A DNA stretch of 33,739 nucleotides from Cristatella mucedo (lineage: Eukaryota; Bryozoa; Phylactolaemata; Cristatellidae), in assembly GCA_009760855.2 (NCBI GenBank), contig WPIO01000077.1:1959001-1992739 (forward strand). Reading direction: 5' to 3'. The position numbers and the translations under genes were made by a program. Of the stretch, positions 10,746-21,606 are shown in pieces (within the stretch, counting starts at the first letter, position 1; every line of letters begins with the position of its first letter). The notes below the pieces were generated by a model. That model saw nothing but the letters and a program-made list of their open reading frames with translations. It did no database searches and was not told the DNA's origin.

Positions 10746-12059
10746 TTTCATAATTATATGTACTTCAATAGAAAATAATTTAGGATCGCAATTACTTCAA
10801 AATTAATAGGCCATGAAGTAATCACGAATGGGATTGTGAGCTGGGGCACTGTCGTATTAATAGTTGAAATAAGGCAAGTACATGCTGCTTATAAAATACG
10901 AGCAGTGGATTTGCACACGAAGCTTTAGAAAACTATTCCACTAGATTGTAAAATTATATTTGGTCAAAAAAAAAAAAATGGTAGAACTTGAGTCATTAAG
11001 TAAAAATTAGTCACGGCAGGATACAATAAACACCCACAATAGCTAAGGCTCCATACTACTGTATACTGGTGGCCTTGTTTTGGCATTTGTATGTAGCTCA
11101 GAGCAATATTTCGCAGTGGAGCACGCTCGGTCCTACGATGAAGTTTTACCATGGGAAAGTGATAGCAAAATATATTAAGGAAGCATTAACCAATCTTTCC
11201 AGGCTGAATTTCACTGTTTGTGTCTGCAGCTTTGCTACTAATTGCAGATTAACCTAGTTGTAGTCTGTGTTTTCTACAATCATTCATAGCAACAGACTGC
11301 TGCCATTCGCATGCCCGACCTCGAATTTAATGTAGCTAATGACTTCAGCATGCTTGCCGAGTTAAAAATATACAAGGAGTAAAATCACGGTTATTCTGCC
11401 ACACGTTTTTATTGATTAAGTAAGACGATTCAGATCTAGCAGAGATCATCAGCTTATCAAATTGTCAGTTGTGAAGCAACCTTACTATTTATAGGTCATT
11501 GTGGTCTGCTCTACCTTAAAAGAGGTTCTTACGTCAGCTGCTGATTGACTTCATTGCTCTATAGTGTCACTGTGTGCTTCGATCTTGAAACCTTAAAGAC
11601 AGTGTCAGAGGTGCCTACGATAGATCATAGTTCCGTATGCCTGATTTTAGAATTGTTATCGGCATATTCTTATGCATGACCAAGCAGATAGATTAGCGAA
11701 TGTTCTGTTTCAATCTACAATATAAATTAAGGGTTGTAGTAGCTTCAATGGATTCGTTGATAATAATTGTAAGCCAATCCTCTTGGATTTTCATTTTCCA
11801 AGCAAATCATTGCAAGCATCTGACAACTTCTGTACTAAAGGGGCACCCAACGTTATCTCTGTTTAGCATATAAACGACAATATAGTCAAACAGTATACAA
11901 CTACTGTTTGGTACTTAAACATGCATCCGTAAAAAGAATACAGTGACTGTTAAAAGAATAGATGATTTTTAATTCGTCGTGACAGTTGATTCTTCGAGTC
12001 GGCCAATGCAGCCTGTCAATGCAAATTATGGATCTGCTGACTGGGCATTCATTTTAGTA
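10746..12059. other. Unassigned sequence
   Basis: Nothing is recognised apart from a 14-base poly-A run at about 10965-10978. The run has no identifiable retroposed sequence upstream. Short frames on either side of it are not gene-like. Confidence 0.4.
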
Positions 12060-13135
12060 TAGTTCAGTCCAGTTATACGTGTCTTTCATCAGGCTTTTAA
12101 ATGGTGAAGTGGAACTTTCTCAGGTAATCGGGCAACTACTTCTTAAACACATTATTGTCAGTTTTCTAATAATCATTGAAGTGTGAACCAACGAACTAAT
12201 TTTTTTCTGGTTTCAGCAATTAAATAGATACATCTTTCATGCTAATTGAAAGTATTGATGCCTCACAATTTACGAGAAATTTTGCTGTAACACATTAAGG
12301 GCTTCACAATTTCATTTTTAAGTACGTATTGATACGGAAATTTAGAGAGTACCGCTGTTTCTAGCCTGAAATGTATACCTCGGAGCCACTGCAGTGATTG
12401 TTTCCAACTGGCTCACGATGCCTGCATTCGTTAACAACAAAGTACAGAAATTTCAAAAGCCTATATGCTAATCACAATTACTAAATTTGATTCTATTTTG
12501 CATATATTTTAATATTAAATGCATCCATTTATCACAGGATTTAGTCTGTCCCTGAGATTCGTCCTTTACGGGCTTAAGCTCGCTGACACTGTTGCATACT
12601 TCTACTAACAACACTTGCATGCTAACCCGCTGGGCGTCACCTCTAACCATATTATTCTTGATTTTTATTGAGAATGCTACCACAACTGATTCGATCGTGT
12701 TTCGTTTGCAGTAACTGTAAAGCAAATCTTAAGAGCCTACGTTTCCTGACGTCGCTTTATCGAATGAACTATTATTATTATTATGGCACAACTTCATGAC
12801 AAGGTCGAAATTGCATTTGACTTTGTTCCTCCGTTTCTTTTACCACATTGATTTCTCAGTATCTAAATTAATTTTTTCGGCAAGCTATCAGTTTTTGGAG
12901 GTTTCTCTTGTGATTATGCAGTTGAAGCAGTTTTGACGGTACCTGGGGCAACATTTCTGGGAAGAAGTCCTGAAGTCCTTTCCACAACGAATGCTATCGA
13001 ACCGGAGGTCAAAATAGCCGTGGCGGTATCACGTGATAGCCAGGTGGAGGGTTTTGCAAATGCTAGTGCTTGATGAGCCATCCTGACATGTATTGCCTAA
13101 GTGAAGTTTCAAAATATAATTACACTTTTTTGAAA
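12060..13135 (+). repeat. Mosaic repeat, copy B
   Basis: This copy aligns with 5090-5175 plus 5903-6670, and lacks the L2-like element that splits copy A at 5176-5902. Order: left part (12060-12180), block X (12180-12520), L2-like 3' UTR with an ATT tail (12535-12784), an AT-rich spacer, then block Y (12885-13130). Block Y here reads GGFSCDYAVEAVLTVPGATF in the frame that reads GGACEHALDAELMVP in copy A. Divergence is substantial, so the duplication is old. Confidence 0.55.
12535..12784 (+). mobile_element. L2/CR1-like 3' UTR inside mosaic repeat B
   Basis: This matches the family 3' end: GGATTTAGTCTGTCC, CTGACACTGTTGCATAC, CATGCTAACCC, then GTAACTGTAAAGCAAATCTT and a CGCTTTATCGAATG stretch followed by (ATT)n at 12771-12784. 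Only the non-coding terminus is present. Confidence 0.7.
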
Positions 13136-13630
13136 ACATCTTTCTTGGACTAAACTTTTCGCTGCATGCATGTATCAAACATCATCCCTGCATGGCAAAA
13201 CGTCTCACAAACCAAACTTATAATGTATTGTAAACTGAGAGTTAGCAGCTGCGACATTGATCCCAGTGCAGCCAACCCCGTAAATATGCTGCCGTGTAAA
13301 TCAATAATGCTTCCGAGTATCGGAGACACGGTCGCTTACCTTGAGAATGCAGCTTGTAGAAGTCTTACTAAAAACTAGGATAGGCACCAGATACATACTT
13401 GCCATAATGCACACGTTAGTCTTGTCTACGTTATTACTCCCGTAATCGGTTAACGTGAAGAAAAATCAATCTGTAGCCTCAAGCGGAATTCTTGGAACAC
13501 TGTCGTGCAGAGCTTAAACGTCGTTTTATTGGCAGTACATTATTTTCACATATTACCCGAGACAAGATTGAAAATATGACTTGTGCTTACATTTTAATAG
13601 CCATCCTTATTATTAGGAAATGTTCTACAT
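13136..13630. other. Unassigned sequence
   Basis: No feature is supported. A 70-codon forward frame at 13166-13378 has no recognisable domain. Confidence 0.35.
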
Positions 13631-13814
13631 CAGTAGTTCTCAACCTTCCTAATGCCGCGACCCTTTAACACAGTTTCTCATGTCGTGGTGACCACCAACC
13701 ATGAAATTGTTGTATGGAAAATGTAAAAATGCGTTTTTCCATAGTCTTCCTCGACCTCCTAAAACGGTCGCTTGACGCCAAAAGGGCTCGAGACCCACAG
13801 GTCGAGAGCCACTG
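13631..13814. mobile_element. SPIN-like hAT miniature element (non-autonomous)
   Basis: The element starts CAGTAGTTCTCAACC and ends with the imperfect inverse, GGTCGAGAGCCACTG, giving hAT-type terminal inverted repeats of about 16 bases. Inside the left end are CCTAATGCCGCGACCCTTTA and then GTGGTGACCACCAACCATGA. Inside the right end are TTTTCCATAGTCTTCC and GAGACCCACAGG. As I recall the SPACE INVADERS (SPIN) family of hAT transposons, both subterminal regions match it, with the middle deleted. The left flank TTCTACAT is close to the NTCTAGAN target preference of this group, but the right flank CATCATTC does not duplicate it. The copy has no transposase. Confidence 0.8.
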
Positions 13815-15559
13815 CATCATTCAGGTTCACCTGTGGAATAGAAGCTTCCTATCAATTTTTATCAAGGCCCACTTCATGACACTACAAGAAAAACTGGTTT
13901 CTGACATTAACTGATGGAAAGAGAATGGTTAGTAATTGTTGGAAAAGCTGTCATACTGGCTGGACTTCTGTTTACTTGCACCTCTACACACCATTTCAGC
14001 ATACGAAGTGTTGCTCTATGCTAAATATATTCACAAGAACGTTCGGTTTAACGAGCAATCAAACTTGGACAGCCAGATAAACCGTCACATTACTCGACAG
14101 ATGGATCAATTACCACTAGCTTTTGACGGTCTATACCTCAGGCTATCACGTAAAAAGCCGTGAGTATTCTGGATTTAGTTTATGTAGACCCTTTTGGATA
14201 CGGGCTTAATTTCTTTTTCAAGGACGTATTTGTAATTTACCTTTAAAACCGCCTCCGAAGCTATTCCATAACTAATGCATCAGTTGAGAGCTTGCCCGAC
14301 TGACAATTCTGATAATTATGAAACCATCATTTTGAAAAATGCGGGGCCTCAGCCCTATAACTGTTCACGATTTGCATGACAGCTTCATACAACAGATCGT
14401 CCTAATTGAGGTAAAACATAGCTGCCGCCTGAATGCCTTCGCTTTTGCATTGATGTATGGAGGTACAGTCCAACTCTGGGTATCAGTCATGCGGCAAGAT
14501 TTGTGGTATTTAGTTTTGTTAGCCACTCCTGTGGGGAATTAATTTCGACCGTATTAAATAATGCATACCTAAATTGTATGGTATTCTTCCGATGGAACGG
14601 GTCTTAGCAACCCCACAGCTCAGCAGGTCGTGATTGTATTGAATAGGTTTGCGTTTAATGTTCTTGCTAGGATGTTTTTTTTAACTGAAACCTGATTCCG
14701 ATAATTACCATTTTATCACATAGAGACCGAGAAAATGATTTTCTACGCTTAGAGTGCTTATCTAGAATAATATATATATCACCAAATTCTCTGACTTTGG
14801 TATTTAACCTAGTTATATGTTTTTAGACATAATGCTAGGTTAGCTGTATACGTATACCGATTCCATTAATCCTGTACAATTAGTATCATTTATGAGCGTT
14901 TGAAGATTTCCTTTTCAATGCAAGGCTTACAATAGCCCACCCAAATTACCATAAGACTTAAACTGTAATGTATTGCTTGGTCTAGAAATACTGAGCAACG
15001 CTAGCCGTGATCACCACAGTCAAAAAGAGCATTAAAAAGAAAAGACGTTGTTTGTGTTCCTATTTTGGAGAGAGGAACCTGCTACTACAGTCGCGTAGCC
15101 GTAGAAGAAAAATACTTTCATTGGTGAAAAAGACTGCGTTGAGTTGACTAAGTCAAATTCTTAGCAGTGTGCTGCAGAAATTGAGAACGTCTATTAACTC
15201 AAACTCAGCATTGTCTACCCGGTCGGTCAGAAATAAATATGCTGGCCTGGTGTTCGTCGTAGTTGCGTGTCTCTCTCATTTCAGCTGTATATTCACACTA
15301 AGTAGACCACCGATGACATCTCTAAGCCTGTACATTCTGTTAACTTGTATTAACTGAGCTAATGCTACTAGGGCTGAGTTTGACATTGTCGCAGGAAAGC
15401 CGGCTGCCAATTAAGTTTGTCCTGGCAGATTTCGGATGTCCGATACGTACTAACGAGTCTTCTCCAGATGTCTTATCCCTAATGTTCGTCAACTGGCCGA
15501 ATGACAGTCACTTCCGGTTTGTGATCCGATGTAAAAATTATAATGTAAACAGGTTTCTG
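13815..15559. other. Unassigned sequence
   Basis: No gene or repeat was recognised. Several frames of 60-75 codons occur (13936-14163, 14339-14542, 15169-15357) without domains or convincing splice signals. Some could be parts of the upstream region of the gene at 16148, but nothing in the sequence shows it. Confidence 0.35.
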
Positions 15560-15840
15560 CCAAGTAAATAAGGAGTGGGCCTTGGAATGCCGTTTACCGC
15601 CGGTTGCTATAGGCGGGGCGCGGAAGCAGAGGCGGTAGTACGCACCCAGCCGATAGGGGTATACTCTTTTATGATCTTGTTATACTACCAGTCGGACGTG
15701 TTATCTCGAGGGGCGTGCAATTTCCGGGAATTGTTTACGTTTTATTATTCTCCAGGTATTTTTCTAAAGGTCGGTTTAGGGCTGAGTAGCTTATATTCGC
15801 AGAGTTAAGCAGAAAACCGCAGTTCCGGCTCAGTTATTTG
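15560..15840 (+). promoter_or_regulatory. Possible GC-rich promoter region upstream of the secreted-peptide gene
   Basis: This stretch is richer in GC and CpG than its surroundings and contains a GC-box-like AGGCGGGGCGCGG at about 15612-15624. It lies 300-550 bases upstream of the 3' splice site at 16120. A donor-like CCAG|GTATTT near 15753 could end a non-coding first exon. No TATA box or start site is proven, and an unrecognised LTR would look similar. Confidence 0.25.
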
Positions 15841-16120
15841 TCATAGAAAGTTATTTTTTGAGCTCGATGTACGACTTTCGGTTTCAGTAGGTCTTACAAA
15901 ATAATTTTATTGACCACGTTATAGTCATATTACAACCACCAAAATTTGAGATTGCATTTATTACTAGTTTATCTTTAATATGCGAAATTCAAATAAATTG
16001 ACGATTTTTTGTGCACCTACGCCCCTTATTTTGGAGGCTACCACCTTAAGCATTTTTAGTGTTTCTGTTAAATTTTTGACCTGCTTTTGGTAAGAAAAGG
16101 CTGTTGTAATTTATTTTCAG

Positions 16121-16405
16121 TTTACGCCACATTCGGAATAATCGGCAATGAAGTTTCTCCTGGTTTTCATCCTTTCCGCAATTCTGGTGGTAATGGCATG
16201 TATGCAGGTAATCCAATACAGTTTATGCTTTATTAAAAAATACATGTCACATACCGCATTTATTAAATGAACAAATATGTTCTAACCTAATATATAAAAA
16301 GGCGAGAACGTTCTAAAATCTTTGCTGTTTTGATTTTAGGAAGCTTCAGCAGAAACTCTGGAAGTCGTACTAAATGAAGCTTTGAGTTCCCTTCCAGGTG
16401 GGTGA
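16121..16405 (+). CDS. Two-exon gene for a 41-residue secreted peptide
   Basis: A pyrimidine-rich tract and AG at 16119-16120 give a 3' splice site. The next exon has an in-frame TAA at 16139-16141, then ATG at 16148 with G at -3 and A at +4. Coding runs 16148-16207, a GT-AG intron follows (16208-16339, phase 0), then 16340-16402 with TGA at 16403-16405. The protein starts MKFLLVFILSAILVVMA, a strong signal peptide, with a likely cleavage after the EASA stretch (residue 24). The mature part is about 17 residues, ETLEVVLNEALSSLPGG, acidic and able to form an amphipathic helix. A terminal Gly before the stop could serve as an amide donor. Alternatively CAG|GTGGGT at 16397/16398 is a 5' splice site and more exons follow. 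The family was not recognised; venom, antimicrobial, neuropeptide-like and micro-exon-type secreted proteins are all possible. Confidence 0.5.
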
Positions 16406-16702
16406 GAACTGGAGGTGAAATCCTTAACGCCGTCGCATGCAATAATGACTCCTACGTACAATTAGATTCGACCACAAAAACTGTATGCTAGGATACTCTT
16501 ACCGCAAAAAAATAATGCAAAATGATTACATATTTAAGATTCTTTTAAACTTACACCTTTGTAGATTGCCATACTAGAACCTTACCTGTATTTACGATAG
16601 TCTCAAGTACCGCTGAGCTTGTGCCGACCAAGTGCCGTTCCAAACGGTGGGCCTAATTTTCATGCGTAACCAGTGGCTGTTAGTAGAGTCGTTAAGGGTT
16701 AA
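16406..16702. other. Unassigned sequence downstream of the peptide gene
   Basis: No polyadenylation signal AATAAA was seen close behind the TGA. The reverse 66-codon frame at 16592-16792 is a shadow overlapping the start of the CR1-like copy. Confidence 0.35.
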
Positions 16703-17640
16703 GTCTAACACACGAGACGCCTTTTGACGTTCGCCTTTAGAGTCCCTCAAGGGTCCATCATCGGTCCCTCGCTTTTCTCCATTTATACTCAACCTCTAGA
16801 GTAAGTGATTAGGGTCCGTGGAATAGGGTTTCCCTTTAATGCTGATAATGCTCAGCTTAATTTTCATTCAAACCACAGGAATCTTCCGCAGTAACTGAGA
16901 AATAAATGCTTCCCTTACCGACAATCTATACTGGATGTCGGAAAACTTCTTAAAACGAAATGCGATAGAACCAAACTGCTGCTCAGAGGACACCCTAAGC
17001 GTGTAGCTGGATTAAAAGGCTTTCCTTTTGTAATAGGTAATGCTGTCCTGTGACTATCACCACGTGCTCGAAATTTAGTTGTCGTTTTTGACAGATGCTT
17101 CAATTGTAAAAGCTTCATTCAGAAAACTGCTTCTACTGGTAGCCATCACGTCCGATCCCTATCCAAGATTAGTAGCTGTCTTCCACAGTGGCTTTCGAAA
17201 CATTTTACTAGCTTCTTGGTCGTGTCTCGGCTCTGTTATTGTAATTCCATTAGGCTGGGCTACCAAAACAAGCGACGAGGCCACGGCAGCTGGCTGTGAA
17301 TATGGCAGCAAGGCTAGTTTTCAAGTCACATAGCTTTGACCACTTGTCTTCTTTGCTAAATGGGCTAGCATGGCCGCCGATTGATCAACGGATACAGTGG
17401 AAAGTTCATGAGCTGACCCAGAAGGCCGGCCACCACTTGGGTTCTCGTTGACTAGCTGAGTTGCTGCATCAGTTCCAGCCTTTTCGTGCCGTTAAGTTCT
17501 ATATGGACAATAGGTGAGCTATTCGGTTCCTCCACTGAAAGACCGTTAAGGACAGAAGCTTTAGCTCTTCAGGTATTAGACTGTGGAACTCCCTTCCACA
17601 AGTAACAATCAGCTTTAGTATTTCAAATAAGTGGTTATTG
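16703..17640 (+). mobile_element. CR1/L2-like retrotransposon, decayed copy (second family)
   Basis: This aligns along its length with 22400-23290. It begins in the palm domain, with VPQGSIIGPSLFSIYTQPLE at about 16741-16800. The catalytic box has decayed to FNADNAQLNF (usual pattern FYADDTQLY) near 16830-16860. Then come WMSENFLKRN (about 16932-16960), ARNLVVVFDRCFNCKSFI (about 17067-17120) and a degraded end, TEALALQVLDCGTPFH, which corresponds to FGDRAFSxAAPxLWNSLP. The stops are numerous. No ATT tail like that of the other family was found. Confidence 0.75.
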
Positions 17641-18065
17641 CTGATTCCCAATATCCTTTGCTATTTATAGTAATCAAAGAAATGGATATGTTCGGTACAA
17701 ATTTAATTCTTCACGGAAACTCCTTAAAATATATAGAACGCTATCTCTTCTGGTAGTGCATAAGCTCGTTTTGAACCAGGTTTCTGATTGATTCGGGATT
17801 TCTCTAACAAATACACCTGTAGGTCGCTTTTACTTGAACTTTGCATTGACTGGATATTGATCATTCAGAGTTCGGTAAACATAATGAGTCAATGGTGATT
17901 CTTTGAATATACTTGTGGTACTATTTGTTCTAGTTTTACCGTGAGATTGGGTTGAAATGAGAGTATGTAGCGATTCAAACTCAAAATAATATATTGCATT
18001 TATTTCTAAACGACGAAGAGAGTGTAAGTTACGCGACGTGCTTTATTGTAGTTATCGGGCGTTTC
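17641..18065. other. Unassigned sequence
   Basis: AT-rich sequence between two retroelement copies. No feature was recognised. Confidence 0.4.
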
Positions 18066-18096
<31 letters not shown>

Positions 18097-18585
18097 TTGC
18101 ACTTGATAAAGCGCCCTCAGAGAACTTAATCTCTTTCTAGGCGCTTTACATTTGCTGCAAAGTGATACGCAATAGAATAGTAAGTAAAATCATGCTTGAA
18201 AAACAAACAAAATGAATAATATGGTTAGGGGTTACATGCACTGGGTCAGCATGCAAATGTGGTTAGTGGCAGCATGAACAGTGTCAGCACGCATAAGCAC
18301 ATCGAGGACGAATCACAAGGACCCACTAAATGCTGTCCTAAATAGGTATGTTTTTAAGTTTCTTTTAAACGTGGTCAGGTCGGGGGATGTTCTGATGCAG
18401 GTCGGGAGGGAGTTCCAGGCTGTGGGAGCATACGAGCTAAATGCACGGTCTCCAAAGGATTTAAGGTTTGTACGATGTATTTCTAGACTGTTGGATTCCG
18501 AAAAGCGAGTGGTACGATGCTTTGCCTGATGGGGTAGTATATCTGAAAGATAGGCTTTCAAAGCATACTGATAGTGATGATGTCA
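18066..18585 (-). mobile_element. L2/CR1-like retrotransposon, best-preserved C-terminus
   Basis: On the reverse strand an uninterrupted 82-codon frame (18561-18313) encodes the very end of ORF2, with LKSFGDRAFSSYAPTAWNSL and LKTYLFRTAFSGSL. This is the classic carboxy-terminal block of CR1/L2/Rex-type elements. The 3' UTR follows and ends in a long (ATT)n tail, seen as AAT repeats at 18066-18096 on the forward strand. The open frame and long tail suggest it is one of the younger copies here. The forward 82-codon frame at 18281-18529 is antisense. Confidence 0.85.
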
Positions 18586-19055
18586 TGTCGTTTTAATCTA
18601 ATGTTGCCGTGTTTTCCTGACCATATGTCAGCAGCCATATATTTAATACTCTGTAGATGGTGATGGAAAAAGAGTCGCTGTCACAAGAAGGAAACACTAA
18701 AAGCTGCTAATGCTGAAGATAAGAATTGAATACACCGAAAGCAAGGTGGCTTTACTTCGAAAGAACTTTTTAAACGTTAAGATCATGCAAATTTTAAAAC
18801 CAGAAGGAATTGGAATACTGAATTTTGGTGCTAAATAAATTCTTATTGCAACATTTGAATGTGTTTCGTGTTGGTTTTAATTACAAGCTGAGGTGGTGAC
18901 ACAGTTTAAGGAAATCGGCTCCAAGATCAAAACTGCCTACTTTCAGCTACATAAAAAAGCTTATAATCGGGCTTGTTTAGGAAGGGATTCCACATTTAAG
19001 TAATTCTTCGAATTTGCGATAGCCCGTCTTGTCTTATGTACCTTACTGCTTTCTG
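18586..19055. other. Unassigned sequence
   Basis: No feature was recognised between the reverse-strand L2-like copy and the forward cluster that follows. Confidence 0.35.
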
Positions 19056-19200
19056 GCCTACCAGTGTGCACTATCAGGCACTTTAAGCTGGTGCAAAACT
19101 CTATCTGGGCTTGTCTTTCGTGAGCTTAGCATTTGCCTCATCAAACCACTTCTCGCCGACATGCACTAGCTTCCAGTCAAGCAATGGGTTTAGGCGAAGG
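19056..19200 (+). mobile_element. L2/CR1-like fragment without tail (first of a head-to-tail trio)
   Basis: Bases 19073-19198 repeat the segment found again at 19265-19400: CAGGCACTTTAAGCTGGTGC, SRxCLSFVSL-like coding, and CAGTCAAGCAATGG. The fragment stops abruptly at 19200 without 3' UTR or tail, and the next copy starts at once in the same orientation. Confidence 0.65.
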
Positions 19201-19908
19201 TTGCATTTGGGACATACCGTCTTGACCTCTGTAACTCATTGCTTGCTGGCCTACGGGCATGTGCAATCAGGCGACTACATTTGGTGCAATACTCGGCAGC
19301 TAGGCTTGTCTGTCGTGAGCGTCTCAGTTGCCGTGTCACGCCACTTCTTGCCAACCTAAACCAGCTATCAGTCAAGAAACAGATCGACTTCAAGGTTTCG
19401 TCGCTCACTTTTAGGTCACTTCATTTTTTTGCTCCAGCCTATCTCTCACATTCACTCCCCCATCAGGCCGAGAACCGTACCACCTGCTTTTCGGAATCCC
19501 ACAGTTTACCAATACCTCTTACAAATCTCAAATCTTTTAGAGACCGTGAATTTAGTTCGCATGCTCCCAAAGCCTGGAACTGCCTCCCGACTTGAGTCGG
19601 AACATCCGCCGATAGACCAAAATTAAAAAGAACGTAAAAAAACACACCTATTTAGGAAAGCATTTAGTGGGTCCCTGTGAATCACTCTTCATGTGCTAAT
19701 GCGAGCTGACACTGAACATGCTGCCACTAACCAAACTTGCATGCTGACCCTGTGCATGTAACCCCTAACCATGTCATTCATGGTTGACAAGGATGATATT
19801 ACTCACCATTCAATCGTGCTTCCTTTTGCAGCACATGTCAACCGCCTAAAAAGAGATCAAGTTCTCTGAGGGCACTTTATCAAAGTCCATTATTGTTATT
19901 ATTATTAC
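19201..19908 (+). mobile_element. L2/CR1-like retrotransposon, 5'-truncated copy (second of trio)
   Basis: A 118-codon frame at 19239-19595 encodes the ORF2 C-terminus: LLAGLRACAIRRLHLVQYSA, ARLVCRERLS, VKKQIDFKVSSLTFRSL, APAYLSHSL and SFRDREFSSHAPKAWNCLPT. Each block matches the standard order in this group. A frameshift follows, then FRKAFSGSL and the 3' UTR, with CACCATTCAATCGTGCTTCC and a GGGCACTTTATCAAAG end. The tail is ATT-rich at 19889-19908. Confidence 0.85.
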
Positions 19909-20416
19909 AAGGTTTTGTTGCTCACTTCTAGGTCACATCATTCGTTGGCTCCAGCCTACCTGTCAGGTCAACTCCCCCACTGGGCAAAGCATCGTACTTC
20001 CCGCTTTTCGAGATCTAACTTTTCAATTACATGTCATACAAACTTCAAATAATTTGGAGACCGTGTATTTAGTTGGTATGCTCCCAAAGCCTTGAACCCA
20101 GTCCGGACTGGTTTCAAGATATTCCCTGACTTGACCACGTTAAAAGATAAATAAAAACGCACCTAGTTATGACAGTATTTACTAGGTCCATGTGATTCGT
20201 CCTTTACGTGCATGTGTGATGGCACTGCGGCATGCTGCCAGAAACAATACTAGCATGCCTACCTGGGGCATGTAGCCCCTTACCCCTCTTATTTATGTTT
20301 TTAGCAAGCATGCTACCACTCATTATTTGATCGTGTTTACTATGCTGCAAATGTAAAGTACCTAAAAAATGATTTAGTTCTCCGAGGGCGCTTTATCAGG
20401 AGTTATTATTATTTTT
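19909..20416 (+). mobile_element. L2/CR1-like retrotransposon, 5'-truncated copy (third of trio)
   Basis: This copy begins with AAGGTTTTGTTGCTCACTTC directly behind the ATT tail of the previous copy. That corresponds to position 19391 of the second copy. It runs through a decayed C-terminus and 3' UTR (GCAAATGTAAAGTACC, GAGGGCGCTTTATCAGG) to its own short ATT tail at 20403-20415. Its start inside the tail of its neighbour suggests insertion into the older copy's microsatellite. Confidence 0.8.
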
Positions 20417-21411
20417 AAAATAAGAAGTATCTTTTAAAGATCCTATCTCTGGCAGAAATAAATTGATTAAAACCATGATTGTTAAGAAAAGCCTTAGTTT
20501 CTTTAAGATTTTCTTTTGCAGATATGATATAGGAAAATGACACGTACACGATCAAAGTAGGGTGTAAGAAAATGTTATGAGGAAAAACTGTTCTGGCTTT
20601 TTTATTTTCGTCTTCAATGTAGAATGTCGTCCTTTCTAAAAGCCTTTCATTTGATATTGACATGAAAAACCTATAAGGCAATGGCAGTAAGACCATGTGA
20701 GTAAGGCCGCGCATCTTTTTGTAAACGTATCAGTTCAGCAGCAGCTAATTTCACTGGAAACCATAATACCCATCAACCACATCCATTTAACCAGCGACAG
20801 TTTAGTAATGCTTCCGATGCAGATTCCGTAAACGTTTCTAGGAGATATTCCTTCTCTGAGATGCTATCCGAGGGTAATATTAGTTTCATTACTACGTGCC
20901 TCCTGATGCGGGTGAAGTCATAGAAACCTATAACCATTCTTTTGCAGTTTCATACTGCAGTGACATTTATATCATCTCAGGTAGTATAGCAATATGAGTC
21001 TGCCAAGTCCAGTAAAAGCGTTCTACTTACGGCTACGTGAAGCCTAAGACAAATACCCATTTAAAGAAACACGACTGTAGAGAGAGACAAACATCTACGA
21101 AAGCTCATTACTTGCTTCGACAGGTTGACTGGATTTTGTTTGAAAAACATGGACTACTCACATGTCTTACAATTACTTCGTCGATTTGTGGAATGCAATT
21201 CCAAGCAATAATACTATACACTTTAGCCTGTCAATATTTTTTACCATCACAGTGAACTGATTAGGATGTGTCTAGTCTAATCATGTATGCTTAGGAACGT
21301 AACGTATGTATACTAATTTCAAGGTACACACGTAAGAAAGTAAAGGGCACATGCACGAATTCCAATCTTGAAAGAACCTGCTAGTGATTGGCACATGTTA
21401 ACAAAGTTGTA
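20417..21411. other. Unassigned sequence
   Basis: A 99-codon reverse frame at 20415-20714 and a 72-codon forward frame at 21037-21255 are the longest here. Neither shows a domain, signal peptide or splice context that would make it a gene. Confidence 0.35.
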
Positions 21412-21500
21412 ATCATAATAATAACAATAATATTGCACTTGTTAAAACGGCCTCAGATAACTCAATCTGTTTCTAGGCGCTTTACATTCGCTGCAAAGGT
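21412..21500 (-). mobile_element. L2/CR1-like 3' terminus only
   Basis: Forward strand: an AAT-type repeat, then TATTGCACTTGTTAAAACGG, CCTCAGATAACTCAATCTG and GGCGCTTTACATTCGCTGC. This is the reverse complement of the family's last 80 bases and tail. Nothing upstream of that remains, so it is a very short truncated copy. Confidence 0.7.
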
Positions 21501-21525
21501 AAATACGACTGAATGGTGAATACAC

Positions 21526-21606
21526 TAATAATAATAATAAGGCACTTGATTAAATGCCCTCGGAGAATGCAATCTCTCTCTATGCATTTTACACTTGCTG
21601 CAAAGG
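21526..21606 (-). mobile_element. L2/CR1-like 3' terminus only, second in tandem
   Basis: The same terminal segment as the copy just before it: (AAT)n, GGCACTTGATTAAATGCCC, TCGGAGAATGCAATCTC, TTTTACACTTGCTGCAAAGG. The two have diverged from each other. A forward-strand CR1-like copy begins immediately after it. Confidence 0.7.

Noticed and set aside
20415-20714. 99-codon reverse frame
   Set aside because: No recognisable domain, no splice support, and it starts at the edge of an L2-like tail. Left as unassigned.
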